DNA from: Alcanivoracaceae bacterium
GTDB taxonomy: Bacteria > Pseudomonadota > Gammaproteobacteria > Pseudomonadales > Alcanivoracaceae
Direction: 5' to 3'
DNA: 64,000 nt
NCBI GenBank assembly: GCA_029210325.1
Contig: JARGPU010000002.1
Location: 1-64,000, forward strand
The position numbers and the translations under genes are program-made. A model generated the notes under the pieces. It ran no database searches, was not told where the DNA came from, and worked only from the letters and a program-made list of their open reading frames with translations. Shown piece after piece: positions 36,643 to 44,360 of the stretch (position 1 is its first letter; each line of letters starts with the position of its first letter).

Positions 36643-37937
36643 TGTGCGATCTCCTGCTCACCGCTGAGGGACAGGCTCAGGCCGGTGAGGCGTTCAATTT
36701 CGTTACGGTGCTGGTGGAAGCGGGCGGCGAGTTCAATGGCCTGCTGTTCGAGAGCAATCTGTTCCTGCTGTGCGCTGGTCAGGTCAAGCAGGCTGTAGCG
36801 GCCGACGCGGTAGCCTTTCTCGATGTCACGGTAAAGTTGACGGGCGAGAGGCAAAGCACTGTCCTCGACGAGGGCAAGCTCCTCGCGAACCAGTGACAGG
36901 TTCCGATACAGGGCTTGCAGAGCCGAGATCAGCTCTATCCGGCGGGCGTTCAGCTGTGCCTCGCTTTCGGCAAGCTGAGCCTGGGCGCGGGCAATATTGC
37001 CGCGATTGGGATTGCGCAGGTTCAGCGGAATGGACAGGCCCGCCACCAGGGTGTTGTCGTCGGTGAGTCGGTCGTGGCGCGCACCCAGCGTGATCTCTAC
37101 GTCCCGCCGACCATTGGCCTTGGCAAGACGCATCTGGGCCTCCTGTAGCCGGGCTTCGTTGGCAAGACGCATCAGGTCGGGTGCCTGATCAAGCTGCGCG
37201 TTGATTGCCTGCAGCGTGGGCAATTCAGGCAGCGGACGGAGGGCAGTCACTGGCACCAGATCCACAACATCGGCTTCACCCCAGAGTGCCGCCAGCTGCT
37301 GACTGGCTGCATCGCGCTCCACTTGGGCCCGCTGTAACGCAATATCGGCTTGCTGGGAGGCCAGCGTCAGGCGGGTAAGATCTGCCTGGGGCGCGGCGCC
37401 GGCACGTACCCGCTGGCGGGCAGCGGACTCCGATTGCCGTGTGAGTGCAAGGCTGCGCTGCGCCAGCTCGACCTGCTCCTGCAGGGTTGCCAGAAGGATG
37501 TATCGGCTGACTGCCTCGCCGAGTATGTCCAGCCGGGCCTGTTCGTAGGCCAGGTGCGAGTCGTCGCGCGCAAGGCTGGCTACCGCCATACGCTCGCGGC
37601 GCTTTCCGCCCAGCTCGATGACCTGGCTCAGCGCCAGCGTCAGCTCGGCGCCGTTAACGCCATCAGCCGGTGCCTTGCCGGCCAGGTTTTCTGCTTCCAG
37701 TGTCAGCGTGGGTTGTGGCCCCAGTGCCGCCTGTAGCCGGTCGGCATCCGCGGCCCTGAGGCGGTACGGAAACGTTGCCAGGGTTGGATTGCGCTCCAGC
37801 GTGAGGTTCAGCGCCTCAGCAAGGGCAACAGGTTTCCCATCCGTTTGTGGCTTGGTGTCTGCCAAAGCCATCTGGCTGGCAAAAGCGCCCGCCATGGCCA
37901 GCGCCCACAGGCGGCGGCCGAGTATTCGGAAATGCAT
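36639..37937 (-). CDS. czcC: Outer-membrane efflux channel CzcC (TolC family)
   Basis: The 432-residue protein has a signal peptide (MHFRILGRRLWALAMAGAFASQMALA) and two repeats of the TolC/OEP long alpha-helical barrel (heptad-rich helices such as AYEQARLDILGEAVSRYILLATLQEQVELAQRSLALTRQ). Function is export of metal across the outer membrane together with CzcAB. The stop overlaps the czcB start. It is smaller than typical TolC but fits CzcC. Confidence 0.87.
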   Translation of the reverse strand: MHFRILGRRLWALAMAGAFASQMALADTKPQTDGKPVALAEALNLTLERNPTLATFPYRLRAADADRLQAALGPQPTLTLEAENLAGKAPADGVNGAELTLALSQVIELGGKRRERMAVASLARDDSHLAYEQARLDILGEAVSRYILLATLQEQVELAQRSLALTRQSESAARQRVRAGAAPQADLTRLTLASQQADIALQRAQVERDAASQQLAALWGEADVVDLVPVTALRPLPELPTLQAINAQLDQAPDLMRLANEARLQEAQMRLAKANGRRDVEITLGARHDRLTDDNTLVAGLSIPLNLRNPNRGNIARAQAQLAESEAQLNARRIELISALQALYRNLSLVREELALVEDSALPLARQLYRDIEKGYRVGRYSLLDLTSAQQEQIALEQQAIELAARFHQHRNEIERLTGLSLSLSGEQEIAQ

Positions 37938-37988
37938 GTGTTACTCCCGTTACGACAGTCACAGCGGCACGAGGCCGCAAAGAAAGGG

Positions 37989-38351
37989 TCAGGACTGCAA
38001 CGGGCTATCCGGAGGGGGGACCGGGGGGCTGTAGGAGGGGGAGTCAGGTGTCACCCCGTTCAGGGGTAACCAGTCCCGGGTCGGCCCCGGGACGGGTATG
38101 CCGATGTCATCACCAGCGAGAACCAGTGGACTGTGGCTGTGGCAGCTGTGATGAGAGGCACAATCTGCTTTTTCAGTATCGTGGCCCTGAACATGCTCGG
38201 CGAGATGCCCGTCATGATGCGTTTGGGCAAGTACCTCTTCCTGCACGGAATGAATCGCCTCTTCTCCCAGAACTACCACCGCATTCACCAGCATGAACAC
38301 GGCCAGTATCAAGGCCGTGACAGCAGTTCTTGTGGGTGAATGGTGGGTCAT
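37989..38351 (-). CDS. CzcI-like small exported His/Cys-rich protein
   Basis: The 120-residue protein starts at MTHHSPTRTAVTALILAVFMLVNA (signal peptide or N-terminal anchor). After this comes a stretch with His and Cys (HHDGHLAEHVQGHDTEKADCASHHSCHSHSP), and a proline-rich tail with PSYSPPVPPPDSPLQS. Small proteins of this kind stand ahead of czcC in czc operons (CzcI), possibly regulatory or metal-binding. A start at 38372 is possible but the ribosome site is weaker. It probably begins the czc operon. Confidence 0.55.
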   Translation of the reverse strand: MTHHSPTRTAVTALILAVFMLVNAVVVLGEEAIHSVQEEVLAQTHHDGHLAEHVQGHDTEKADCASHHSCHSHSPLVLAGDDIGIPVPGPTRDWLPLNGVTPDSPSYSPPVPPPDSPLQS

Positions 38352-38415
38352 TCGCAGCGGTTTCCGAGTCATTTGCGATGAATGCGCATAGATACTAGCA
38401 GCCCACTGGGCTGCG

Positions 38416-39042
38416 TCAATGTGTGCTATCCGTCGGCTGCGATGCTTCCTGGCGAGCCTGGCGTAATATGGACACGGCACTGTGAGTGAACAGACTGGCC
38501 ATGATCAGGGCAAAAATCAGGTCCGGCCAGGGGGAGTCCAGCCACGCGACGAGCACGGCGGCTACCAGCACACCCAGGTTGCCGATGGCGTCGTTCCGCG
38601 AACACAACCACACGGAGCGGACGTTGGCGTCACCATCGCGAAAGCGCATCAGCAACAAGGCACTGACCACGTTGGCTACCAGTGCCAGCACCGCGACACT
38701 GCCCATCCATAGCGCCACCGGCGGTTCCGGTCGCATGGATGCCTGCAGCGTCATGATCAGGACCGTGGCGCCCATGACCAGCAGCGACAGGCCTTTGAAG
38801 GTCGCCGCGCGACTGCGCCACAGCAGCGGCTTGCCGATCACCCACAGGCTGAGCGCATAGGTTGCCGTGTCGCCGGCGAAATCCAGTGCATCAGCCTGCA
38901 GTGCCTGTGAGCCTGACAGCGCGCCGGTGACCATCTCGACAGCGAACATGATCGCGTTAATGCCGATAACGATCCAGAGTGTCCGGCGATAGGCTGGCGA
39001 CTGACCATCAAAGCCTGTCGTGTTGTTGCAGCAGTCCGCCAT
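38416..39042 (-). CDS. Cation diffusion facilitator (metal exporter)
   Basis: The 208-residue protein starts MADCCNNTTGF, with GGAGC seven bases upstream. It has six transmembrane helices, and the metal site pattern is visible as DALDFAGDTATY (TM2) and SRNDAIGNLGVLVAAVLVAW (TM5). CDF proteins export Zn, Co, Ni, Fe or Cd by proton antiport across the inner membrane. It lacks the C-terminal cytosolic domain of most CDFs. The Cys pair near the start may bind metal. It is read from the MerR-type promoter at 39091-39121, divergent from merR. Confidence 0.85.
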   Translation of the reverse strand: MADCCNNTTGFDGQSPAYRRTLWIVIGINAIMFAVEMVTGALSGSQALQADALDFAGDTATYALSLWVIGKPLLWRSRAATFKGLSLLVMGATVLIMTLQASMRPEPPVALWMGSVAVLALVANVVSALLLMRFRDGDANVRSVWLCSRNDAIGNLGVLVAAVLVAWLDSPWPDLIFALIMASLFTHSAVSILRQARQEASQPTDSTH

Positions 39043-39090
39043 GTGGGAGCTCCTTGTGCGGTTCAGTTGTACTGGTCGGGATTCCATGCA

Positions 39091-39121
39091 AGCATAAAAC
39101 CTGTAGTCATTGTAGGTTCAA
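39091..39121 (-). promoter_or_regulatory. MerR-type promoter of the CDF gene (19-bp spacer)
   Basis: On the minus strand TTGAAC (-35) and TATGCT (-10) are separated by exactly 19 bases. Inside the spacer lies the dyad AACCT-N11-AGGTT. A spacer two bases longer than normal with a dyad between -35 and -10 is the hallmark of MerR-family activation. The MerR gene starts only 5 bases from the -35. Confidence 0.85.
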
Positions 39122-39125
39122 GCCT

Positions 39126-39563
39126 ATGTCCACCATCGGAAAACTGGCCCGTGATGCCGGCTGTACAGTCAGCCTGATCCGGCACTATGAACGCGAAGGG
39201 CTGATGCCGGAGCCAGCACGTACGGAGGGTAATCAGCGCCGCTATGGTGACGCCCACCGTCGGCGCCTGTTGTTCATTCGTCATGCCCGAGAGTTGGGCT
39301 TCAATCTCTCTGATATCCGCAGCCTGCTGGGAATGGCCACCGATCCCGGTGCTTCCTGTGCCGAAGTTGACGCCCTGGCGCGCCAGCACCTGGCTCGGGT
39401 TGAGGAGCGTATTGGTCGCCTGCAGAGCATGCAGCGAGAGCTGAGTCGCGTAATAGCTGAATGCGGTGCCGGAGAGATTGGCCAGTGCCGAATTATCGAA
39501 GCGTTGTCGGACCACAGCCTGTGCGATCACCAGCATGCGGAACCCGACGAGGTATTCCGCTGA
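39126..39563 (+). CDS. MerR family metal-responsive regulator (CadR/ZntR-like)
   Basis: The 145-residue protein starts at 39126 (MSTIGKLARDAGCTVSLIRHYEREGLMPEPARTEGN), the canonical MerR winged helix, followed by a long dimerisation helix. Metal-binding cysteines are DPGASC (linker, the ZntR/CadR Cys near residue 78) and C-terminal CRIIEALSDHSLCDHQH. CadR/ZntR proteins switch on efflux genes by distorting a long-spacer promoter when Zn, Cd or Pb binds. Two such promoters flank it here. Effector is inferred. Confidence 0.88.
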   Translation: MSTIGKLARDAGCTVSLIRHYEREGLMPEPARTEGNQRRYGDAHRRRLLFIRHARELGFNLSDIRSLLGMATDPGASCAEVDALARQHLARVEERIGRLQSMQRELSRVIAECGAGEIGQCRIIEALSDHSLCDHQHAEPDEVFR

Positions 39564-39576
39564 GCACGATGCCTGC

Positions 39577-39933
39577 TCACTCGTTGCGTTCCAGGATTGT
39601 TCTCAAATCCTCTGGAACAGGCATCGGACGGAACGCGTTGACGTTTGCCCCGCCTGTGTTACCCATTGGAAGCTTGCCTGTTATATGGCCCAGTGGTGTC
39701 AGCGCCAGACGCGCTATCTGCCCGAGTATTTCGCGCAAATCCTTGCGCTGAAAGGCCACCATCAACATGTGCCAGTGGGTTCTCAGGTGGAGTGAAAACC
39801 AGCGTTGGCCGAGAATGTGCGCGCGCTCCAGATGCTGAAATGCCGTTCCTGCGTCACCTGTGATCCGTGCCTGTAAAACACTGGACATTTCCTGCTCGAA
39901 CGCAGTCTTGACATGTGTTGGCAATTTTCCCAT
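39577..39933 (-). CDS. DUF3703 protein
   Basis: The 118-residue soluble protein reads MGKLPTHVKTAFEQEMSSVL ... AHILGQRWFSLHLRTHWHMLMVAFQRKDLREILGQIARL, which matches the DUF3703 family often found near metal-responsive MerR genes in Pseudomonas-type bacteria. The conserved HILGQRW and THWHML segments hold several histidines. Function unknown. It converges with the MerR gene (14-bp gap) and is read from a second MerR-type promoter, so it is likely part of the metal response. Confidence 0.78.
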   Translation of the reverse strand: MGKLPTHVKTAFEQEMSSVLQARITGDAGTAFQHLERAHILGQRWFSLHLRTHWHMLMVAFQRKDLREILGQIARLALTPLGHITGKLPMGNTGGANVNAFRPMPVPEDLRTILERNE

Positions 39934-39968
39934 GGCGTTTCTCCAGTGAGGGACCAGACAGAGCCACC

Positions 39969-39999
39969 ATTGAAAAACATGTCATGGTTGTAGGTTCAA
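39969..39999 (-). promoter_or_regulatory. Second MerR-type promoter, in front of the DUF3703 gene
   Basis: On the minus strand TTGAAC (-35) is followed after exactly 19 bases by TTCAAT (-10, four of six matches). Twelve bases, TTGAACCTACAA, are identical to the CDF promoter. The left half of the dyad (ACCTACAA) is shared; the right half is weaker (ATGACATGTT). Confidence 0.7.
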
Positions 40000-40011
40000 G
40001 TCCTGTTTGGG

Positions 40012-40347
40012 TCAGGAATGATGTGCCATTGAAGGACCAAAAAAGATCAGGCTTGCGCCGACGAGGCACAGCGCGGCACCGACCATGTCCAGAGACGATG
40101 GCGTTTGCTTTTCCACCACGGCGCCCCATAGCAAGGATGCGATGATGTAAACGCCGCCGTAGGCTGCGTAGGCGCGACCAGCAAAGCTCGCTTCGATCTG
40201 GGTAAGCGCCCAGGCGAAGCCGGCCAGGGCCAGCATGCCGGGAATCAGCCAGAGGGCAGACTTGTCCAGCCTGAGCCATGCCCAGAATGAAAAGCAGCCG
40301 GCAATTTCCAGTAATGCGGCAAGGGGAAACCAGTAAACAGACGACAT
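40012..40347 (-). CDS. ynfA: YnfA family small membrane protein (UPF0060)
   Basis: The 111-residue protein has four transmembrane helices ([76 protein letters not shown]). The family motif [17 protein letters not shown] and [11 protein letters not shown] match YnfA/UPF0060. YnfA in Shigella has been linked to small multidrug efflux. Function in a metal island is unknown. It is close to the second MerR-type promoter but upstream of it on the same strand. Confidence 0.85.
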   Translation of the reverse strand: MSSVYWFPLAALLEIAGCFSFWAWLRLDKSALWLIPGMLALAGFAWALTQIEASFAGRAYAAYGGVYIIASLLWGAVVEKQTPSSLDMVGAALCLVGASLIFFGPSMAHHS

Positions 40348-40488
40348 GATTATTCCTTGTAATCAGGGCGATTTGATTCGCCCCTGGAGGATCTCTTACC
40401 GGCTGTGTCCCAGCGCAAAATTTCCGTGTGGGATATTCTGGCCGGATGATGTTAAGCCGTTTTGTTGCTGCCTGAGCGAGTTGTCTTG

Positions 40489-40505
40489 AGATTGCTTTGC
40501 AATCT
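40489..40505. repeat. 17-bp palindrome near island end
   Basis: AGATTGC-TTT-GCAATCT is a perfect inverted repeat with a 3-base centre. It has no T tail. It may be a protein-binding site or hairpin near the right end of the first island. The surrounding 40348-40580 holds no gene that I can support. Confidence 0.45.
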
Positions 40506-40570
40506 GTCTGGAAACGGCAAAAGTTCGTTCGCTATGGTTCGCAGATACTCATGGAAATCCGGCGCGCTGG

Positions 40571-40592
40571 TATAGCTTTTAGTATAGCTTTT
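40571..40592. repeat. Right island end: 13-bp direct repeat
   Basis: TAGTATAGCTTTT at 40580-40592 is identical to 30217-30229 near mutS, and TATAGCTTTT also stands just before it (40571-40580). With the integrase at the other end, this pair is the best candidate for att-like ends of an island of about 10.4 kb (30217-40592). The match is short, so it is a working proposal. Confidence 0.5.
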
Positions 40593-40612
40593 CACCCTCT
40601 AAAACAAATTAA

Positions 40613-40792
40613 GTCATTGAAAATCAAGGAACACGCACTGCTGCCTCATTAACGTCTATCTGGGAGCTGGCCCAAACTCTGGAAACCAAGCCATCGGATC
40701 TATGGTTGGTTGCTGAGCGCCTCTACGAAACTGCCTGTGGTTCTAAGAAGGGCGTTAGTAGGAAGCAGGCTCCTGACGACATGCCAGCTTGA
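40613..40792 (+). pseudogene. Remnant of a helix-turn-helix (XRE-type) regulator
   Basis: An open frame of 59 codons directly follows a stop. It reads GTRTAASLTSIWELAQTLET, then KPSDLWLVAERLYETACGSKK, resembling the C-terminal helices of an XRE HTH domain (SLxTIxxLAxALxxKPSDL). The front half of the domain with the recognition helix is absent, so the gene is decayed or cut by the insertion at 40592. Confidence 0.5.
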
Positions 40793-41025
40793 TTGCTCGT
40801 CGTATTTTAAAGAATGAGTGTTCTTGGATCGAAAGTTAAAGATGTAAAGGGGAAATGCATGGAAGCGAGCATTACCAAGCATGATCGGCAGCTCTCCAAT
40901 GGGCGATGGGCTGGAATATTGCCGGGCGACGCGAGTTGGGTTTATTCCCTGAGAAAGTGATTAAGATATCGAGGATTGCCGAGGTGCTAGACCTGCCCGG
41001 CTAGTGTGCCAGCCGGGTGCTGTGT
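40793..41025. other. Gene-poor segment with a second possible HTH remnant
   Basis: Frame 40888-41004 on the plus strand reads AALQWAMGWNIAGRRELGLF, then PEKVIKISRIAEVLDLPG and a stop. RRELGL and ISRIAEVLDLP look like scattered parts of an XRE helix-turn-helix, but the piece is too short to be called a gene. Nothing else is seen before the minus-strand TIM-barrel gene. Confidence 0.3.
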
Positions 41026-41805
41026 TCAGGAAGGGACGGTTTCTAGGATGGACGATGTAATCCGGCCCTCGGAGAAGATCACTGCCTGAGTGGCATTATG
41101 CTGTAGCACCGGCAACCACCAAGGCAGGTGCACTAGCGGTAGATGCTGATCGCGCTGACCATCGTTATGACTGACATGCACTTCAATACACCGCTCACAC
41201 GCCAGCATCTCCATCACAAGCTCGGTCTCGATCATGCGGGTGCGAGAGGCGATGATATTCAAGTGCGACAAGTCCAGCGCGTAATAAGCATCTGACTCCA
41301 GCAAGTGCTGGTACTCCTGCCAGGTGCTGAACAGCCAGCGGTTATCCGGCATTGGGTAGTGGCCTTCAATGGCTACGGGTATCCCGAACAGGTCGGTCAG
41401 TTGGCGACTATAGTTGATCACTTCCGACACGCTGGCTTCACTCCGTTTACCTGCATGGGCCGAGTAAGCCGGAGCCGCCAGTGCGTCGGATAGTTTGGCC
41501 AGTTCCCGAAAATAGCTTCGATGTTCCGGCCAATCAGCCAGATCAATAAAGCCATGCTCCTTCCGTGTTCGCACATTGGCATGCAGCCGCCATTCAATAT
41601 CCGGATACAGCGCCCGTAACTGCTGGCACCAATCCAGATCCAGCGCCCCGGTATTCTGTGGGCAGAGCTGCATCCGAGTAGTGTCTAGCTGGCCGAGTAA
41701 TGGATCACTCGGCGGGTCGGCTAGAGCGTCGGCAATGGCAACCAGATGCGGCACCCGTCCATAGGCGCCGAGAGAGATATGCACAGGCTTAGATAACATG
41801 CTCAT
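41026..41805 (-). CDS. Sugar isomerase/AP endonuclease-like TIM-barrel protein
   Basis: The 259-residue protein shows the pattern of a xylose-isomerase-like TIM barrel: PVHISLGAYGRVPHLVAI, WRLHANV, AYSAHAG, PVAIEGHYP, YALDLSHLNII, IEVHVSHNDG and AVIFSEG. His, Glu and Asp residues at strand ends are placed as metal ligands in the AP-endonuclease-2 family. No specific substrate can be named. It overlaps the neighbour at 41789 by 17 bases and sits among integrative-element accessory genes, where such a barrel is unusual. Confidence 0.6.
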   Translation of the reverse strand: MSMLSKPVHISLGAYGRVPHLVAIADALADPPSDPLLGQLDTTRMQLCPQNTGALDLDWCQQLRALYPDIEWRLHANVRTRKEHGFIDLADWPEHRSYFRELAKLSDALAAPAYSAHAGKRSEASVSEVINYSRQLTDLFGIPVAIEGHYPMPDNRWLFSTWQEYQHLLESDAYYALDLSHLNIIASRTRMIETELVMEMLACERCIEVHVSHNDGQRDQHLPLVHLPWWLPVLQHNATQAVIFSEGRITSSILETVPS

Positions 41806-42226
41806 GGCAGCTGCTCTCCGTGTAGTACTCAGTGTGGTTCAAGGTGCAGGTGTCTGCTTTGACGTCGAAGATCACTTCGCCGGAACTGCCGTCGTTGATC
41901 TCCCAGCCGCCATGGCGGATCTCCACCCAGTTAAAGGTAAAGGCTCGCAGGGCATCGATAATCGGCTGCTCGACGTCTTCTTTTCGGTAGATGTACTGGC
42001 CATCGACGAACTCACCCTTCGGTAGGCGCATGGTGACTTTGCTGGTTTCGAGTGCCTTGATCGCTTCCTGTGGAATGGTCTCCACGCCATCCACATCACC
42101 AGAGTCACCGGCACCGGAGTAGGTGACGATAGCGGTCTTGACGTTATGTTCTTTCAGGGCTGCCATCAGGGCAGCCCGGTTATGCCCGAGGGTTTCGGTT
42201 ACAAGCATTCGGTATTCCACAATCAT
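41789..42226 (-). CDS. Conserved mobile-element protein of unknown function
   Basis: The 145-residue protein (MIVEYRMLVTETLGHNRAALMAALKEHNV ... VTYSGAGDSGDVDGVETIP ... RHGGWEINDGSSGEVIFDV) resembles a small family I recall as DUF6878, carried next to DUF932 and RadC genes on integrative elements; the assignment is from memory. It is acidic, has no signal or membrane segment, and is probably cytosolic. GGAG stands eight bases before the start. It ends inside the start of the TIM-barrel gene, so the two are translationally coupled. Confidence 0.55.
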   Translation of the reverse strand: MIVEYRMLVTETLGHNRAALMAALKEHNVKTAIVTYSGAGDSGDVDGVETIPQEAIKALETSKVTMRLPKGEFVDGQYIYRKEDVEQPIIDALRAFTFNWVEIRHGGWEINDGSSGEVIFDVKADTCTLNHTEYYTESSCHEHVI

Positions 42227-42268
42227 GGGAATCTCCTTTCGCCATTAAGAAAAGTACAAATAGAGAAA

Positions 42269-42290
42269 GCCCGGCAGTGTTTTGCCGGGC
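42269..42290 (-). terminator. Rho-independent terminator after the DUF932 gene
   Basis: On the minus strand GCCCGGCA/TGCCGGGC forms an 8-bp stem with a 6-base loop, followed by TTTCTCTATTTG. It lies between the DUF932 stop and the start of the next gene, separating the two transcripts. Confidence 0.75.
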
Positions 42291-42316
42291 AGAAGGTTCG
42301 GTGCGTTGGGTGTAGA

Positions 42317-43276
42317 TCAGGCAGCCAGCGCGAGCGCCTGACTGAGTGCCTGTTGCTTCAAGCTGGCGCCCTGACCAAACCAGGCGGAGTCCAGCCGGTG
42401 ATCATCACTGCGCGCCCGTCGCTCGTGATCGATGAACTCGGTGACGGCATTGAGCAGGCCATAAGCAGTGCCGTAGGAAGAGGGCAGATGCGCCCCGCGT
42501 CCTGCACCATCGAACAGCGCACGAACTTTGCCCATGGCTCGCTCGTTGGACTTCTGCTCGACCTGCTCGGGACGCGGCTGGAACAGTGAGCGGATGAACT
42601 TCTCCGCTTCCGACTGTTTCACCCTGCGCTCGCTCAGGGTCTTCAGGCTGTACATGAAGTCGTCCCAGGCGGACACGGAAATGCCCAGCTGCTTTTTAAC
42701 CGCCTCCGCATCGAACACACTGCGGTGTGACACCTTCACGCACTGCGACTGCCCATTGAGCGCCACTGCCAGAGTGTTGTTGCACACCACCCGAACACTG
42801 GTGAACTGCGCCGTGGTGGCCAGCGTGCCGTCACAGGCGGTGGCCAGCAGGACATAGGCATCGGTGCGATCATTGCCCTTGAGCACACCGCTTTGGCCGG
42901 TTCTGGCCAGTGCCCAGATCTTGCGGCCGCCTTTGAGGCTGCCAGCAGTCTCCAGCTCGAAGCCTGACTTCTCGGTGAGGTCGCGGTAGAACTCCATGAT
43001 TTCTCGGGGTTGCACCACCTGATAGCGCTGGCTGACCACCGACAGCGGGGCATGGGTGTCCGAGCGGTACAGCACCTTGTGGTCATCGAACGAAAGGATC
43101 TCGCCCAGATGGCCCTTGTTGCCGTTGATGAATCGCACCGGGGTTTCATGGATGGTCCAGTCCAGACCGGCCTGCTGCATCCAGACTTCCAGCGGTTGCT
43201 GTTCCGGCAGCTTGTTGCCCAGGCCATGCCAGGGCGTGCGGCCGACATAGGCCATTTGTTCCACTTGATGTGCCAT
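42317..43276 (-). CDS. DUF932 (phage/plasmid-like, TIGR03299) protein
   Basis: The 319-residue protein has the DUF932 signature: MAHQVEQMAYVGRTPWHGLGNKL, LYRSDTHAPLSVVSQRYQVVQPREIMEFYRDL, GGRKIWALARTG, DAYVLLATACDGTLATTAQFTSVRVVCNNTLAVAL. The family is widely carried by plasmids, phages and integrative elements; its function is unknown. ATG is preceded by AGGAG. It belongs with RadC and the neighbouring small gene to an accessory set. Confidence 0.88.
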   Translation of the reverse strand: MAHQVEQMAYVGRTPWHGLGNKLPEQQPLEVWMQQAGLDWTIHETPVRFINGNKGHLGEILSFDDHKVLYRSDTHAPLSVVSQRYQVVQPREIMEFYRDLTEKSGFELETAGSLKGGRKIWALARTGQSGVLKGNDRTDAYVLLATACDGTLATTAQFTSVRVVCNNTLAVALNGQSQCVKVSHRSVFDAEAVKKQLGISVSAWDDFMYSLKTLSERRVKQSEAEKFIRSLFQPRPEQVEQKSNERAMGKVRALFDGAGRGAHLPSSYGTAYGLLNAVTEFIDHERRARSDDHRLDSAWFGQGASLKQQALSQALALAA

Positions 43277-43369
43277 GGTGAATCTCCTGAATCAGGCGAC
43301 CAGCAACGACGGATACCCAGCATGACAGGGCATCACGACGAAATTGGTCGTATTGGGGGAAAGGGAGGG

Positions 43370-43864
43370 TTAGATCCAGCCGCGTTCGGCCAGGCTGACC
43401 CAATGGGTTTGGGATACGACAAAGTGATCCAGTACGCGCACGTCGACGAGGCTGAGTGCATCGGTCAGGCGCCGGGTAATAGAGCGATCTGCCTCGGACG
43501 GCTCGGCGCAGCCGGACGGGTGGTTGTGAGAGAAGATCACGGCAGCTGCGTTGTGCTCCAGCGCCCGCTGCACGACCACTCGTGGATACACGGCGGCGCC
43601 ATCAATGGTGCCGGTGAACATTCGCTCGAAGCTGATTACCTGGTGCTTGTTGTTCAGGAACAGAACACCGAAGTGCTCGTTCTTCTCGTTTGCCAGTGAC
43701 AGCTGCAGAAAGCGGGCCGCATCCTCAGGCCGGGAAAGATTCTCTTGTCCGGCGAGGTTCTCCAGAAGGATGTCTGCAGCGATTTGTATCAGGGTTTCCG
43801 GGCTGACATAGCCCCTGACTCGATACATCCCCTGGTCATTCTTGACGTAGGGCGTCTTGGCCAT
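43370..43864 (-). CDS. radC: RadC/JAB-domain protein of a mobile element
   Basis: The 164-residue protein contains the JAMM metalloprotease-like motif SHNHPSGCAEPSEAD (HxHPSG plus a downstream Asp), with the glutamate in NEKNEHFGVLF. This RadC/DUF2466 form, shorter than the chromosomal protein of about 220 residues, lacks the helix-hairpin-helix front and is typical of genomic islands. Its role in DNA repair has been disputed. It is flanked by short gaps and accessory genes. Confidence 0.9.
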   Translation of the reverse strand: MAKTPYVKNDQGMYRVRGYVSPETLIQIAADILLENLAGQENLSRPEDAARFLQLSLANEKNEHFGVLFLNNKHQVISFERMFTGTIDGAAVYPRVVVQRALEHNAAAVIFSHNHPSGCAEPSEADRSITRRLTDALSLVDVRVLDHFVVSQTHWVSLAERGWI

Positions 43865-43884
43865 ATGGTCCTCCAGACGGCATA

Positions 43885-43905
43885 AAGCCCGCGCGCGGCG
43901 GGCTT
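43885..43905 (-). terminator. Hairpin terminator after the glycine-zipper gene
   Basis: On the minus strand AAGCCCGC/GCGGGCTT forms a perfect 8-bp stem with a 5-base loop, followed by TTATG. It lies between the glycine-zipper gene and radC. Confidence 0.6.
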
Positions 43906-43949
43906 AAGGATTGGTGTGGTAGAGAAGAAGCTGACAGCGATAACTAGGA

Positions 43950-44282
43950 TCAGTCCGTTTCAACGCTGAACGCGTGTCCGCATTCCAGACACTGGAAGTT
44001 GTCGAGGACGTTCTCATCCAGGAAGTCGCCGAGCGCAGCTCCCGCTGTGCCGCCGGCAATTGCGCCAACTACGCCGCTGACGATCGCTCCGGCAATGCTG
44101 CCAGCGACTGCTCCACCAGGGCCTGCGAAGGAGCCTGCAATGGCGCCGATACGAGCGCCGGAGGACGCAGCAGTGAATGCGCTTGCTGCCCCGGCAACGG
44201 TTCCGACTGACGTACAGACCTTGCGGCCTGTGTGACTAGCTGCGATCCGCACGGATTTACAGCTGGGACAATGAAGAATCAT
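43950..44282 (-). CDS. Glycine-zipper protein with a split zinc ribbon
   Basis: The 110-residue protein has CPSC at the N-terminus (MILHCPSCKSVRIAASHTGR) and CLECGH at the C-terminus (FQCLECGHAFSVETD). Between them lie about 70 residues of Gly/Ala zipper (AGSFAGPGGAVAGSIAGAIV, GVVGAIAGGTAGAALGDFLD). CPSC and CLECGH together look like a zinc ribbon whose two knuckles are separated by a membrane-inserting hairpin. I recognise no named family. It may be a small membrane protein of the integrative element. Confidence 0.55.
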   Translation of the reverse strand: MILHCPSCKSVRIAASHTGRKVCTSVGTVAGAASAFTAASSGARIGAIAGSFAGPGGAVAGSIAGAIVSGVVGAIAGGTAGAALGDFLDENVLDNFQCLECGHAFSVETD

Positions 44283-44360
44283 GGGGGCTCCTGAATTGGC
44301 TATGCGCCAGATGGGCTGGGGCGCATAAAGGGATTGGGTGTCCAGCCTCAGGAGGGTGAT

